Positions 43,498 to 55,401 of a stretch of 64,000 nt of DNA are shown in pieces. Within the stretch, counting starts at the first letter, position 1; each line of letters opens with the position of its first letter. The stretch is from Lomentospora prolificans (taxonomy: Eukaryota; Ascomycota; Sordariomycetes; Microascales; Microascaceae): positions 1,550,001-1,614,000 of the forward strand of contig JARFXM010000009.1 of the NCBI GenBank assembly GCA_029532625.1. Reading direction: 5' to 3'. The notes under the pieces are model-generated. The model saw only the letters and a list, made by a program, of their open reading frames with translations, was not told the origin of the DNA and did not search any database. The position numbers and the translations under genes were made by a program.

Positions 43498-43846
43498 TGT
43501 TACACTATATCATACAAGCAAGCATAAAGGCACTCCATAACACACCACACTAATATAAGCAAGCATGAATATGCTCTAGTAGAACATTAGTAGTAAGTAA
43601 GTAATACTAAAGGTTGAAGGTAAGGAATATTTAAAGGAAGTAAGGAACTATAAGCTAGATAGAAGGAAGAAGACTATTTTACTATTATAAGAGAATACTT
43701 ACCTATATACTAACTAACTATATAGAGGTGAACTTATATGAACTAGTAACTATATTAAATCTATGAATAGTATTATAGAACCCTCCTGCTTACTTGTTAG
43801 CAGCTCAGCAGCTAGCAAGTAAGCAGACATGGTATAAGCTGTAATA
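43498..43846 (+). mobile_element. LTR-B copy 4, solo LTR with 5-bp duplication TTATT
   Basis: TGTTACACTATATC...GCTGTAATA, 349 bp, flanked by TTATT at 43,493-43,497 and 43,847-43,851. Full-length alignment with copy 2. Contains the conserved TTAGCAGCTCAGCAGCTAGC block near its right end. Confidence 0.83.
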
Positions 43847-44129
43847 TTATTAAAATCTAAAGGATTCTTACTATTACTAGCTTACTCTATTCCTACTTAT
43901 TTTTACCTTCTTAATTTATAATTACTATAAAAGTAGTTTATAACTAGATATTTATATATATCACTAGTCTATTACTAGTTAGTAATCTTAGGATTACTAG
44001 TATCTTATTAATTATAATCTTTCTAAATTAAGATTATAAAAGGTTTATTATAATTATCTTATTATTAAGAATATTCTTCTAAAAAATAGTTTCTTACTTT
44101 AAAGATAAAGGTTAAGAAAGTAATACTAC

Positions 44130-44480
44130 TACTATTATAATTAGGCTATACTACTTACTTACTAACTACTAAGCTACTAGTAAGTAAGTTAGTAATAGGT
44201 TCTATAATACTATTTATAGATTTAATATAGTTACTAGTTTATATAAGTTTACTTTTATATAGTTAGTTAGTATATAAGTAGGTATTCTTTTATAATAGTT
44301 AAATAGTCTTATTCTTTCTATCTAGCTTATAATTCCTTACTTCCTTTATATATTCCTTACCTTTAACCTTAGTATTACTTACTTACTACTAAGGTTCTAC
44401 TAGAGTATATTTATACTTGCTTATATAGTGTGGTATGTCATAGAGTGCCTCTATGCTTGCTTGCATGATATAGTGTAATA
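44130..44480 (-). mobile_element. LTR-B copy 5, inverted
   Basis: Reverse complement of LTR-B, ending on the + strand in TGCTTGCTTGCATGATATAG then TGTAATA at 44,480. The other end (about 44,130) is eroded like copy 1, and the next 38 bp match the 36 bp right of copy 1 in reverse. No target duplication found. Confidence 0.7.
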
Positions 44481-46254
44481 ATAAAGCTTGGTTTAATATT
44501 ATTAAAGCTTTAATATAGTTCTATAAGATACTATCAAAGTTTAGTAAGGTATAAAATCCCTTTAGGCTTATAATATCCTCTCACTATAAGTTATCTATCT
44601 TTTTATTTCTACTTTTTCTTACCTCTTTACTAGCTTTTTATATATTAGTAGCTATACTTAAGCTACTCTTGGTAATATCTTTACCATTCCCTTAGCTCCT
44701 ATTACTATCCTTATTATTATTATTATTATAACTATTATATCTAACTTATTATAATATATAATTACTAAAGAGCTTACTTCCCTTCCTTACTATATCTAAA
44801 TATTTTTAAAAATATATACAAATAAATAAAGGACTTAATAAAAGTAATAATAGTAAACTATAAGAATAACTTATTTATTAATAATAATGATGATAATAAT
44901 CTTTTATAGCTTAGTAATTTATCTTTTTTCTCCTTTTTTTATTAGTAATAATAACTATCTTATACCTAATAGGAGAGTTATTTTTCGTTATACATTAATC
45001 TCTTTTAGGTTCTTTATATTATTACTTTTACTATCTAATAAATAATTTTTCCTATCTTTTAAATCTCTTTTTTAATTTATTATTCTTTTTTATATTACTA
45101 TACTATATTCTAAAATAGGTAAGCACTACTAGTTCTTATATATTATATAATCATCTTTATTCTAATAGTTTATATCCTATCTACTATATAAAACTTTCTT
45201 AAAACTATTTTATACTATACTCTCTTAAAATATATATAGTAGATTTCTTCTATTTTATACTTTTCCTTACTATTCACTACTATTATTAAAAATTATTAAT
45301 TAATAGTCTACTATTTTAAAAGCAGATCTATCCTTATATATCTTAGTTTATTAATATTAAAATATTTAGTATTTTCTTTTATGATCCCCTAATCCTTACT
45401 ATATTTAGTAAGTTTATTTTTATTATAGTATATTTTATATATAACTAGTATAACTTCTTTTTTTAGGTATTATACTAATATCCTTTATATTTACCTATAC
45501 CTAGTCTCTAATTTAGAATACTTTAGCTAAATAGTATTTAGTATTTATATATACTTTCTAATTTAAGTTAACTTTTATTATAAAAGCGTAATAGAATTTT
45601 ATAATATCTTTTAATTTATTTATAAATACATTTAATTATAAATAAGTAATATAGTATAGTTTCTTTAATTATATTAATTATAAAGAGAATAATTAATTGG
45701 AGTTTATATTTATGTATTATATAGAATATGGATATATTAACAAAAGTATATATCTTATTATTAATAGTAAACTAAACTACTAAGTATTAAATAAACTAGT
45801 TATCCTACATATAATTAATAAAGATTTATTAGTGAGTTTATACTTTTATTCTATATATTCTAATTCTTTATTAAACTATAAATAATAAATGATATTAAGT
45901 TATTATTCTATTATAAAAGGATAATAGAAGTATTATTAGAAATCTCTTATTTAGTTTACCCTTGAGTTATTTATAATTTTTTAAATTAATTACAATAGTA
46001 AACTTAATATATTAAGATATATTTAGTATAAATCTTAGCTTCTATTAACTTTATTAATTCAAGTATAATCTTTTTTAATAGCTAGTCCTTAATTACTTAA
46101 TAGCCTTCTTATTACTTCTAGAAAGTTAATAATAAAATCTATTTAGATCTCTTAATAGAAATAATCTAGTATTAGTAATAACTAGAGAAAGCTAGCTTAT
46201 TATTTCTTTTAGATTTTTATTTAACTATAGATCTTATACTAAGGTAAAATAAGT
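44481..46254. other. Unclassified RIP-degraded repeat DNA, T-rich on the + strand
   Basis: Stops in every frame, no motif placed. At its right end (about 46.25 kb) the strand composition flips from T-rich to A-rich. Confidence 0.4.
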
Positions 46255-46368
46255 AGATAATAATAAACAAGAAAAAGAAAGAGAGAATATTATTATCTTT
46301 ATTATAATAATATCAATTATATTCTTTTAGTACACTATAAATAATGAACTATAGATATAAACCTATTT

Positions 46369-46467
46369 AAATTATAAATTATAATTTGTAAACTATGAAT
46401 TACAAACTATAAACTATGAATTACAAACTATAAACTATGAATTATAAACTATAAACTATAAATCTAC
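46369..46467. repeat. Tandem repeat of AAACTATGAATTACAAACTAT-like units
   Basis: About 100 bp of imperfect repeats, basic unit about 21 bp made of AAACTATGAATTAC plus AAACTAT, three to four copies. It lies next to the strand-skew switch. Confidence 0.75.
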
Positions 46468-49400
46468 TTTTAACAAAAAAGTAAATTATAATTAAAATAC
46501 AAGGTATAATTATAAATGTAAAAGAGATTTTTATCTTTTACTAGGATTATACTTTAATTATAGAGAATTATTAAAAAAATATAAAAATGATAATATAAAA
46601 TGTTAAAGAACATCTAAATCAGGGTATTTTAGAATTATATGATCTAAATATTTATGTAAAACCTTTAATAATTATATTATATATAGTGAGCCTAAGAGAT
46701 AATAGCTAAAAAGGGCTATTAGTATATATATATATATATAATTATACTTATATTAGTTATTTAGTAATTAGTGCTTTTAATATCATAATTATAATATTTA
46801 TGACTTTATTCAAAGAAATTTAATAGCAAAAAAGCGAATTATTGAATTTAAATAATAAGATAAAGAAGCAATTCTAGTTAGATATAAAAGCAGTTAAAAA
46901 GGATTAATTTTATCATATCTTCTTTTACCTAGATATAATATCCTAGAAGTTATATACTATATATAGTTAATATTTTGTTTTAAAAAGTCTCTAGATAAAT
47001 TCCTTATATATCTTGATAACTATTATAAAGACTTAGATATAAAAAAAAACCTATAAATAAATTTAGAATTATCCGTTAAAAGAGAATTAATTTTTATTTA
47101 CTTTTATGCTAAGCTTAAGTAATTTTTATAAATATTGTAAAAGCTTTTTAAATAGATAAGATGAAATAAACTATTCTAAAAATAGTTTAAACCAAAGACT
47201 TATACTAAGCTATTATTAGCTAGATTATTACACTAAGTATAATAAAGACATTAAAAATATCTAAAACCACACTTTTTTTTAAAAAAGTTATTAAAAAGAA
47301 GTAGTAATGTATTTTTTAATATGTAGAATATTACTAATTTACTAATAAAATAGAATATAAATTAATAATAATAGTAAGTACAAAAACCTAAATAAATACT
47401 ATATTAATACCAACTTAATTCGAAATTTTATTTTTACTAAAGAAATAGAGTTTTATAAAAAAGAAACAAAAGGAAATAACACTTTAAATGTAAAAGATAT
47501 AGTTATTTTATTATATCTTATTTATTACTTATAATTAGGTAGTATATCAGAATAGATATAGTTACTATAAGTAATAAAGTAATAGTGGAAGAAGATAAAA
47601 GTTTCTTAATCTATAACTAAGAGAACTATAAATAATTTTAAAAAACAATAACTCTTATTAAAAATTAACAGCAGTTAGTAAGTAAGCAGGGCAGCACATC
47701 TATAACAAATATTTAATAAAGATTTATTATAAAGACTAAGAAAAGAAATTTTGTAAAAGAATTGTTATAATTATTTATTAAAAAGTACTAATTATAGTCT
47801 AAGTAGCTAGAAATTTATAACATTTATAAATTATTTTAAGGAATTTTGTCGACATTATTTTAGAAATTTTAAGGTAGGTTTATAAAAGTTTAATTAAAGT
47901 TTAAATTATTAATTATTAAAAAATATTTAGTGAATTAAAATTAAGACTCATTATAATATTAATTATAATATATTTTGATTCATAAAAAATAATGATTATA
48001 ACAAGTATTCTAAGTTGTATAATGAATAATAGGTTTATATTAAAAGATAAAATCTAGTTTTTTTTAATCAATTATTTATATGTTAAAGAGTATTACTACT
48101 AAAAACTAGTCATTTAACTTGTAATAATACGATATTAATCATAATTTAGTATTTTAAATAATAGTATAATGAAGTATATTTTTATAGAATGTTTTATCAT
48201 TTTTAATAAGTTATAAAAGTCTTATTTCTTATATAAATTACTAAATATTTTTAAAATATATAGCTTTAAAATAAACTAGTAACTTAGGAAAACTTTATTT
48301 ACTTTAAATATTTTATTTTCTTAAAAGTAGGATATAGTTAAGAATATAAATAATAACTAACGCTAAGAGAAAATAGATCAGCTTTTAAAATAATAAAGCA
48401 ATTAGAATTATATATATTCTTATAAATCTTTCAGATACATTTAGTATTCCTATTAAGAACTAAAGTATTAATAATAGATATAATATAAACTCCTTATAAA
48501 ATAATCAAATGAAGAAATTATAATTATTAATAGTACTTTTTCATAATAATAAACTTATGATCTTATAAAAACTAGTTCTAATAGCTAATAACTAGTATTA
48601 GTTAATCCAAGAATATATAATAGAAGATCTCTAATAATCTCTTATAAAACTTAAAATCCTTTTTTTTTAATATCAGAGTATATAATAGATAAAATAGATT
48701 AAGATAAAATAAGTAGATTTAGATTTTTAGTTATAAACTTTTAACTAAACTAATATAAAATTCTTCTAATCTTATAATTATTAATTACTTAAAGTATAAA
48801 ACTACTTAAATAATATTACTAAAGAACTTTATAAAACCAGGAATAATGTTAAATATAAAATAACTTATAAAGAATTATAAATTATATAGAAAAGATTATA
48901 TTATAGGATATATAAAAAGAATTATTATAACTATTACTACTACTCAAATATTAATAAAGTAAAATCTTTATAGATTTTATTATTAATTTATTCTTAACTA
49001 GATTATAAATATTTTAAGAATTACATATTATTTAAATACAAATATTATTTTTTAATTTACAAAAATAATTATAATAAAACTACTAGTAAAGATAGTAGTA
49101 TAATACTTTATCTAATATTCTAATTATCTTTAAATAATAGTTTTAAATTAAGGATTTAAATCTCTTAACAAGATATAAAAAAAGTAAACCTACAAATTAA
49201 TAGATTATTTAATATTTCACAACTATTATCTATTTAGAGATAAATAAGACTATAAAAGGAATAAACGTATTATTAGTAAGTTATCTTTGAATATATACTA
49301 TCTACTCTTAAAGTAACTAGAAAAGCTTATTACTAATAATAATATTAGTAATTAATAGATAACTAGTAGTTTATTAAGTATAAGCTTATTCTGTATAATA

Positions 49401-50015
49401 TATAAAATATTAATTCTCTAATTAGTTCATATAAAGATGACCTTATTAGATAGAACAGGAGGGTTATTTATAAGAATATATTTCTAGAAAGTCTTAATAA
49501 TAAGACAAAAGCTAATAAGAGAAGTTACTTAGATAGTAATAGTAAAAACTAAAAAAGCGAAGAATAATATATAAATATATAAAGCAACTTAATAATTAAT
49601 TGTAATTTAATAATAAAGTTCAGCTATATCTAAGAGATTTTTAAATATTAAATACTTTATTAAAAAACTAGAATAGATTAATAGTAAGTATATAATCTTT
49701 AAGACTATTAGAGTATATACTAATAAACTAGATACACTTTAAGATATAAGCCTAGTCTCCTATATTAGTTTAGCTTACTATATAAACTAACCTATTATAA
49801 AACTAACTCAAAGAAGATTATAAAAGGCTAGGTTTAGTAAATAAAAAGAAGTAGTAGGTTATAAAGATCCCAAGATATAAGAAGTACTATAAAAATATAA
49901 ATAATAATAAAAATAGAAAAATTATATATATATAAAGAATTTTAAATATTATAATACAGTTAAAAGTACTTAATAAATAAATATAAAAATATATTATCAA
50001 TTTATTAATATCCTA
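46468..50015. other. Unclassified RIP-degraded repeat DNA, A-rich on the + strand
   Basis: Extremely AT-rich with only short frames. An (AT)n run lies at about 46,721-46,740. A small less degraded patch at about 47,680-47,705 contains AAGCAGGGCAGCAC. No element could be classified. Confidence 0.4.
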
Positions 50016-50103
50016 TATCTCTATAGTATTACTAGAGGGTCTCTTAAGGTATTACTATATAAATCCTATAGAGGTCTTATAGAGGTTTATATATTATATA
50101 CAA
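50016..50103 (+). repeat. Repeat D, truncated copy next to an LTR-A
   Basis: TATCTCTATAGTATTACTAG and the following GGGTCTCTTAAGGTATTAC match 52,467-52,560. The copy stops where the inverted LTR-A begins, so the LTR-A insertion probably truncated it. Confidence 0.5.
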
Positions 50104-50553
50104 TATAATATAGTTATACTTAAGTAAGAAGGTCCTAAGTATTATAGAGTTAGTTTAGAAAGTATTTACTATTAGCTTATAGAATTATACTCTAGAAACT
50201 TTAGCTTAAAGAGCGCTCCTTTCTTCTAAAGCTCTTTAACTAACTTCCTTTTATATTCTATCCTGGTTTCTCTTTAAATAAGATATAAGCTCTAGACCTT
50301 ATTCTAGATAATCCCTAGATTATCTTAGAATAATCTCTAATTTTGAAGTCTAAAATACTAGAACCTTAATAATTTAAAAACAAAGATAATATCTTAAGAC
50401 TTATTAATTTATTATTCTCTCTTTAAAGTATCTTTAATAAAATTCTCCTAATTTCTACTATAGTTTTAAAGTATTTAGGGATTAAAAAGAGTTAGTTCTT
50501 AGTTCCTATTAAATTAAATCTAACTTAGCTTTTAATAAACAAGTCCTTTTATA
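50104..50553 (-). mobile_element. LTR-A copy 3, inverted
   Basis: Reverse complement of LTR-A: begins TATAATATAGTTATACTTAA (complement of the TTAAGTGTGACTATATTATA end) and finishes CCTTTTATA (complement of TATAAAAGG). About 450 bp. It keeps GAGCGCTCC-like sequence in place of the GAGGGCTC block. No clear target duplication. Confidence 0.7.
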
Positions 50554-52026
50554 ATAAATTTCTAAAAACTTATAAGTAATCTTTAATCTAGGGGTTTTTA
50601 TAGACTATAATTAAAGATTATCATATCACAAAAGTATAATGAAACTTAATATAACTTATAAAAGTTCTTTACTTTAACATATATATTCTTTTAATATTAT
50701 AAAAGATAGTTTACAACCAATATTAATAAAATTATTATACTAATAAATTTCTTAAGGAAAAGTATATTTATATAATATAAACCTATATTTTATAATTATT
50801 TTAAAATTAACTAGTAATATGAAAGTTAGAGATATTATCTTGATTAACTATAAGAGTTTCAAAGTAGTTTTCTTTAAAAAAGTTTATAGAAACCTAATAA
50901 GATAAATTATATTTAGATAAGTTCAAAAGTATAATAGTAAGAATAAGTCATTAAATATAGTATAAAGTTTAAATAAATATTTATATACTTTAACTAAATT
51001 ACTAAACTAATTATAGCTTATTTTTATAATAGACTCGAGAAAGATATTAAAGATAAGCTCTGTATATAAGAAATACCTAATAAGTTATATAAATATATAA
51101 AAGTAATTATTAAAGTTAAAAAACTAGCTTTTTAAATAGTAATAATAAAGACAAGGAAATAAGTTTAAGAACTATAAATATTATAAGGAAAACTAGCTAT
51201 ATAAAGTTAATATAAATTATAAATTATAAAATAGTAATACCTTATTAGATTCTACTATATATAAAAATAATGAAATTGAAAAATAATTAAAGGATTATTT
51301 TGTATAAGTATTATATTTATAAATAAATAAAGTATTTTATAAAGAAGACTAAAATAAAAGAAAAGAAAAAGTAGAAAGAAAAAAGTAAGAAGACTAGAAA
51401 AGTAAAAACTAGAAACCTATACTTTAAGGAAAGGTATAAAGTAATGATAAGTAAAGTAAGGTTAATAAGCTTATAACTTAAACTTAAGTTCTAACTAGTA
51501 GTATAGTTTTAGATTATAAAGTACTATACTAGATTATATATTATAATAATAATTATAAAATCTATAAAAATAGAAAAAAATAATATTAGATATTATTTAT
51601 AGAAACTAAAAACTCTTATAACTATAAAAAAGATGAAGTTAGATTAAGTAGTTAAGAAGTTAATAATATTAGAGATATTTATAGTACTTAAAAAGTATTT
51701 TAGAGATGAACTCAAGGAATTAAATATGATATTCTATTATAAATAATTAATGATAAATATAAAAAAAGTTACTAATAGAGTATTCATGATATATATAACA
51801 ATAAATAGAAAGGAAATTAAAAACTAAAGATTTCCCTTTCATTAAAAAGTTATCCCTACTATAGAAAAGAAAGATAAAATAATATTAGTGAAAGTGGGGA
51901 TACTATAAAAGGGAATATAGAGACTAATAATAAGTTAATCCTTTCCTTATTAAAATAAAAAAGATAAGAGAGGGAAAAGGGAATAAAATAGGGGAGATAA
52001 TACTTATAATAAGAGACTATAGACTA
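50554..52026 (+). mobile_element. Degraded LTR retroelement with gag-like trace
   Basis: A-rich on the + strand. Around 51,020-51,200 one + frame reads, between stops, LEKDIKDKLC and NKLYKYIKVIIKVKKLAF, similar to the capsid C-terminal part of Ty3/gypsy gag proteins (the GL..DVKDEL...L..YI..A..ID..L pattern). All frames are broken. No intact gene. Confidence 0.4.
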
Positions 52027-52345
52027 TATAATAAAGGAGGAGGAAAGGAGAGAGGGAGGGGCTTATATAAAGGTCTTAACGTAAGAAAAAGATCTAGCTA
52101 AGAGCTAGACCTAAGTATATTTTATAGAGTAGGATAGGGGGGTATAGTATCTCACTTTATTACTATCCTAACCTACTCTTAAGTAGTACTAGACTTATAG
52201 GAGTAGAGCTACTAGGTAAGTATAGCTCTATATTAAACTATATAAATTATAAATATAACCTTTCTATTTAGATCTTCCTTCTTTATTGTTTATAGTTAAT
52301 ATACTATAGACTACTACTTAGGTTTCCTCTAGTGACCCTATAATA
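52027..52345 (+). repeat. Repeat C, copy 2 (LTR-like)
   Basis: Same order as copy 1 at 36.8 kb: purine-rich run, GGGGCTTATATAAAGG, GAGCTAGACC, TTAGATCTTCCTTCTTTAT and CTCTAGTGACCCTATAATA. Shorter than copy 1 in the middle. Confidence 0.55.
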
Positions 52346-52466
52346 TATTATAGGCTTACTATAATATAGTAGTTATATAATAGGGCTAAGATATATCTAT
52401 TATAAGATAGTTAAAGAAGGGAAAGGAAGAAAAGGAAGAGGAAAGGAAAGGGTAGCTAGCTAAGGG

Positions 52467-52815
52467 TTTATATCTCTATAGTATTATCTAAGGGTCTCTA
52501 GGGTATTACTATATAAATTATGTAGAGATATTATAGGGGGTATATTATATAGGGTATATAGTATACTACTATATAATCCCTATCACTTTACTAGCGGTTT
52601 ACTAGGTATTAGTATTACTAATACTATCTTCTAGGTCTAACCTGTTATAACTATAACTTACCCCTAAGTAATATTAGATCTAAAGGAGTAGGGCTACTCA
52701 AGTAAGTATAGCTTTATATAAAAACTCTATAATATATATATATATCTATTCTATTTAAATCTTCTTTTTTCTTATTTAAGGTTAATATATTATAAACTAC
52801 TATTTAAGCTCCTTC
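52467..52815 (+). repeat. Repeat D/C-related LTR-like segment
   Basis: The left part matches 50,016-50,103; the right part (TTTAAATCTTCTTTTTTCTT to about 52,815) resembles the right part of repeat C, more heavily mutated. Possibly an older member of the same LTR family; borders uncertain. Confidence 0.4.
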
Positions 52816-53860
52816 TAATAATCTTATGATATAATAAATAAATAATTTATAAATAGATAGGAAAAATAAAGAAAGTAAAAGAAAATATAGAAAAGGGAGA
52901 AAAATAGAGCTCTAGTAGTAGATTTACTATACCCTAGAAAAAGCTATTAGCTATAACTTCCTAAGTACTAGCTCTTAAAAAGGAGATAAATAGTATTTAA
53001 TATAATCTCTACTAATTAAAATCTATTTATATAGATTAAGTACTAGTTCTTAAGTAACCTTATAATCTCCTAAATAACTATTCTATATTTAAAGTTCTAA
53101 AGGGTAAACTCTTAGAAATTATATAGATTATAATATAGAAAATTTTATACTACTTTTAAGCCTAAATAAAAATCTTTGATTATTCTTAAATAGTTTTATC
53201 TTTAAAGTTAATAAGAATAAATTATAAAGCTTAATTAAATAAAATTAAGTTAATAGTAAATTATATAATCCTAGAAAGTAAAAGAAGTAGATTTAGTAGT
53301 ATTAGGTAGTAAAATAAATAATACTAACTTTATAAGATTTTTTAGTATATTATATAAATATTTAAGAATACCTAGCTTTAAATATCTATCCAAGACTAGC
53401 TATATAACCTTATCTAAGCTAATAGTTAACTATCAAAGTAATTCCTTTTTATCTTTAAGGATACTATATTAATAGCTATTATAAATAGGTAGAATAATAA
53501 AGCTTAGCTTACCTAGTTAAATAGCTTACTCTTTTCTATTTTAAGAGATAAAAGTTAGTAGTAAGTATTTTACTTGATAAACTACTTTAATTATATTAAC
53601 ATATTCTCCTTTATTATATAATACTTTAAGTAAATCTTATATTTCTAAATATTTTATTTTAAGTAGAAGTACTTACTAAAGAATAGAGGAGTTAAATTAT
53701 AAACTATTTTTGATATTTAATCTACTTATAGCTAGGAGGTTTATAGTTATTCTATAATAAGTAAACCTAGTTTAGAAACTATATTAATAATATTAAAGGT
53801 AATACCTATATATATAGTACTTAAGTTTAGAATACTAAATAATTAAATAGAAAATATATA

Positions 53861-54363
53861 CTAAGGGGTAGGATCAAAGTCAAGCTACTCTTTATATATA
53901 TATACCCACCTTATTACATAAAGTAGATAAAGACTACTAATTCTTTTCTTAAATATCCCTTACCTACCTATCTATAGCCTATAATAGGTCCCTAGACTCT
54001 ATTTTCACCTACTATACAGGTAATAATTATTATATTAGACCTATTCTAATTAAGAGAGAATAAACTAGCTCCTATAGCTAGGAAATTCACTAGATCTAAA
54101 TCTAATTAAATATACCTAGGCCTATATCAAAAGGTAGTTATATAAATAATATTACTAAATAAAGGTGAAACTAACTTCTAGCTAGATATAGCTATAGGAA
54201 GAGTTGCTGATAGAGTGGATCTAGATGTGGATTGAATAGGTACCTGTCTATAAAGGTATATCTAGTAAATTATTAAACTAAAGGTTAGTAATCAATAGGA
54301 TATTAGGATATATTGATTTTATCTCTTTAAAAGAGCGGCTTAACTTTTGGCCCCATCCCTTTG
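53861..54363. mobile_element. Internally deleted Tc1/mariner-type element (503 bp) flanked by TA
   Basis: Left end CTAAGGGGTAGGATCAAAG is a RIP-mutated form of the inverted right end (CAAAGGGATGGGGCCAAAAG on the complement); TA dinucleotides flank both ends (53,859-53,860 and 54,364-54,365), the Tc1/mariner target. Inside, around 54,040-54,115, AGAGAATAAACTAGCTCCTA followed by TAGCTAGGAAATTCACTAGA is a RIPed version of the transposase end at 61,587-61,629 and reaches slightly further (SPDLNLI in translation). It cannot code for a transposase. The left half is strongly RIPed while the right terminal repeat still has CpG. Confidence 0.8.
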
Positions 54364-54947
54364 TAGTTTTCCTTTTTAAGTTTAGTTTCTCTTCTTAGTA
54401 GATTATTAGAGTTTATTACTTATTAGTTTTAGTATATATACTCTTATAATATAGTAAAGGAATAACTTTTTCTTCTAATTTCATTTATAATTACTTATTT
54501 AACTTAGAAAAGAAATCCTGTACTACTTTACTATTTAACTTATCTTTTAGGGCTTCTCCTAATCTAGCTTAAAGACTAAACTACTCTTCTCTTAATTTAT
54601 TAAAAGTATATCCCTTCTATTAGCTTAGAAAGGGTTCTTTATAATTTCTACTCTTATATTTTAAGAAATTAGTAATTTTATTTAATAAAAGTAAGTAAAT
54701 TATAGATAGTTAAAATATATAATCTCTTAGTATATTATTACTAGAGTATTTAGAGATTATTCTTAGTATAATTTAAAACAATTTTAAGTTATTCTAAGAT
54801 ATACTTTAGTATAATTAAGTTTCTATTAATAATTCCTTTATACTAATTAGTAATTTCTACTTATATTATATCCTTAGTAAATTTCTTTCCTATATTTAAG
54901 TTTAGAATAGGATTACTATCTAAGTTTAGTAATATTATCCTACTTAA

Positions 54948-55401
54948 TATAAAGGGATTCTTTCATCTAGGATTAAGGTAGATATAGCCTAACTAGTACT
55001 AAGGATTAACTCTTACTAATCCTTAAATACTCTAAGACTACTATAGGAGTTAAGGGATTTTACTAAGGATACTCTAAGATAGAAATAATAGATTAATAAA
55101 TCTTTAGATATTAATCTTTATACTATTTAGAATCTAGTATTATAGACCCTAATAGGAGACTATTCTCAGATAGTCTAGGGATTATCTAGAATAAAGTCTA
55201 GAATTAGCCTTTATCCTACTTAAGTAGATAATAAGATAAATATAAAAGAAAATAATTAAAGAGCCTCTTAGAAAAAGAGGGCTCTTTAAGCTAAAATCTT
55301 AAGATTATAATTCTATAAGTAAATAGTAAATATTTCTTAATTTAACTTTATAATATTTAAAACCTTTTTACTTAAATATAACTATATTATATCTTTTTAT
55401 A
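54948..55401 (+). mobile_element. LTR-A copy 4, probably the 5' LTR of the following gypsy remnant
   Basis: TATAAAGGGATTC...TCTTTTTATA (RIPed TGTAAAGGG...TCCCCTTACA), 454 bp, uninterrupted. No flanking 5-bp duplication, as expected for one end of a larger element. A + strand gypsy reading trace follows within 2 kb. Confidence 0.72.

Noticed and set aside
46369..46467. CRISPR-like repeat array
   Set aside because: Units are contiguous without unique spacers and the genome is eukaryotic; it is a plain tandem repeat.
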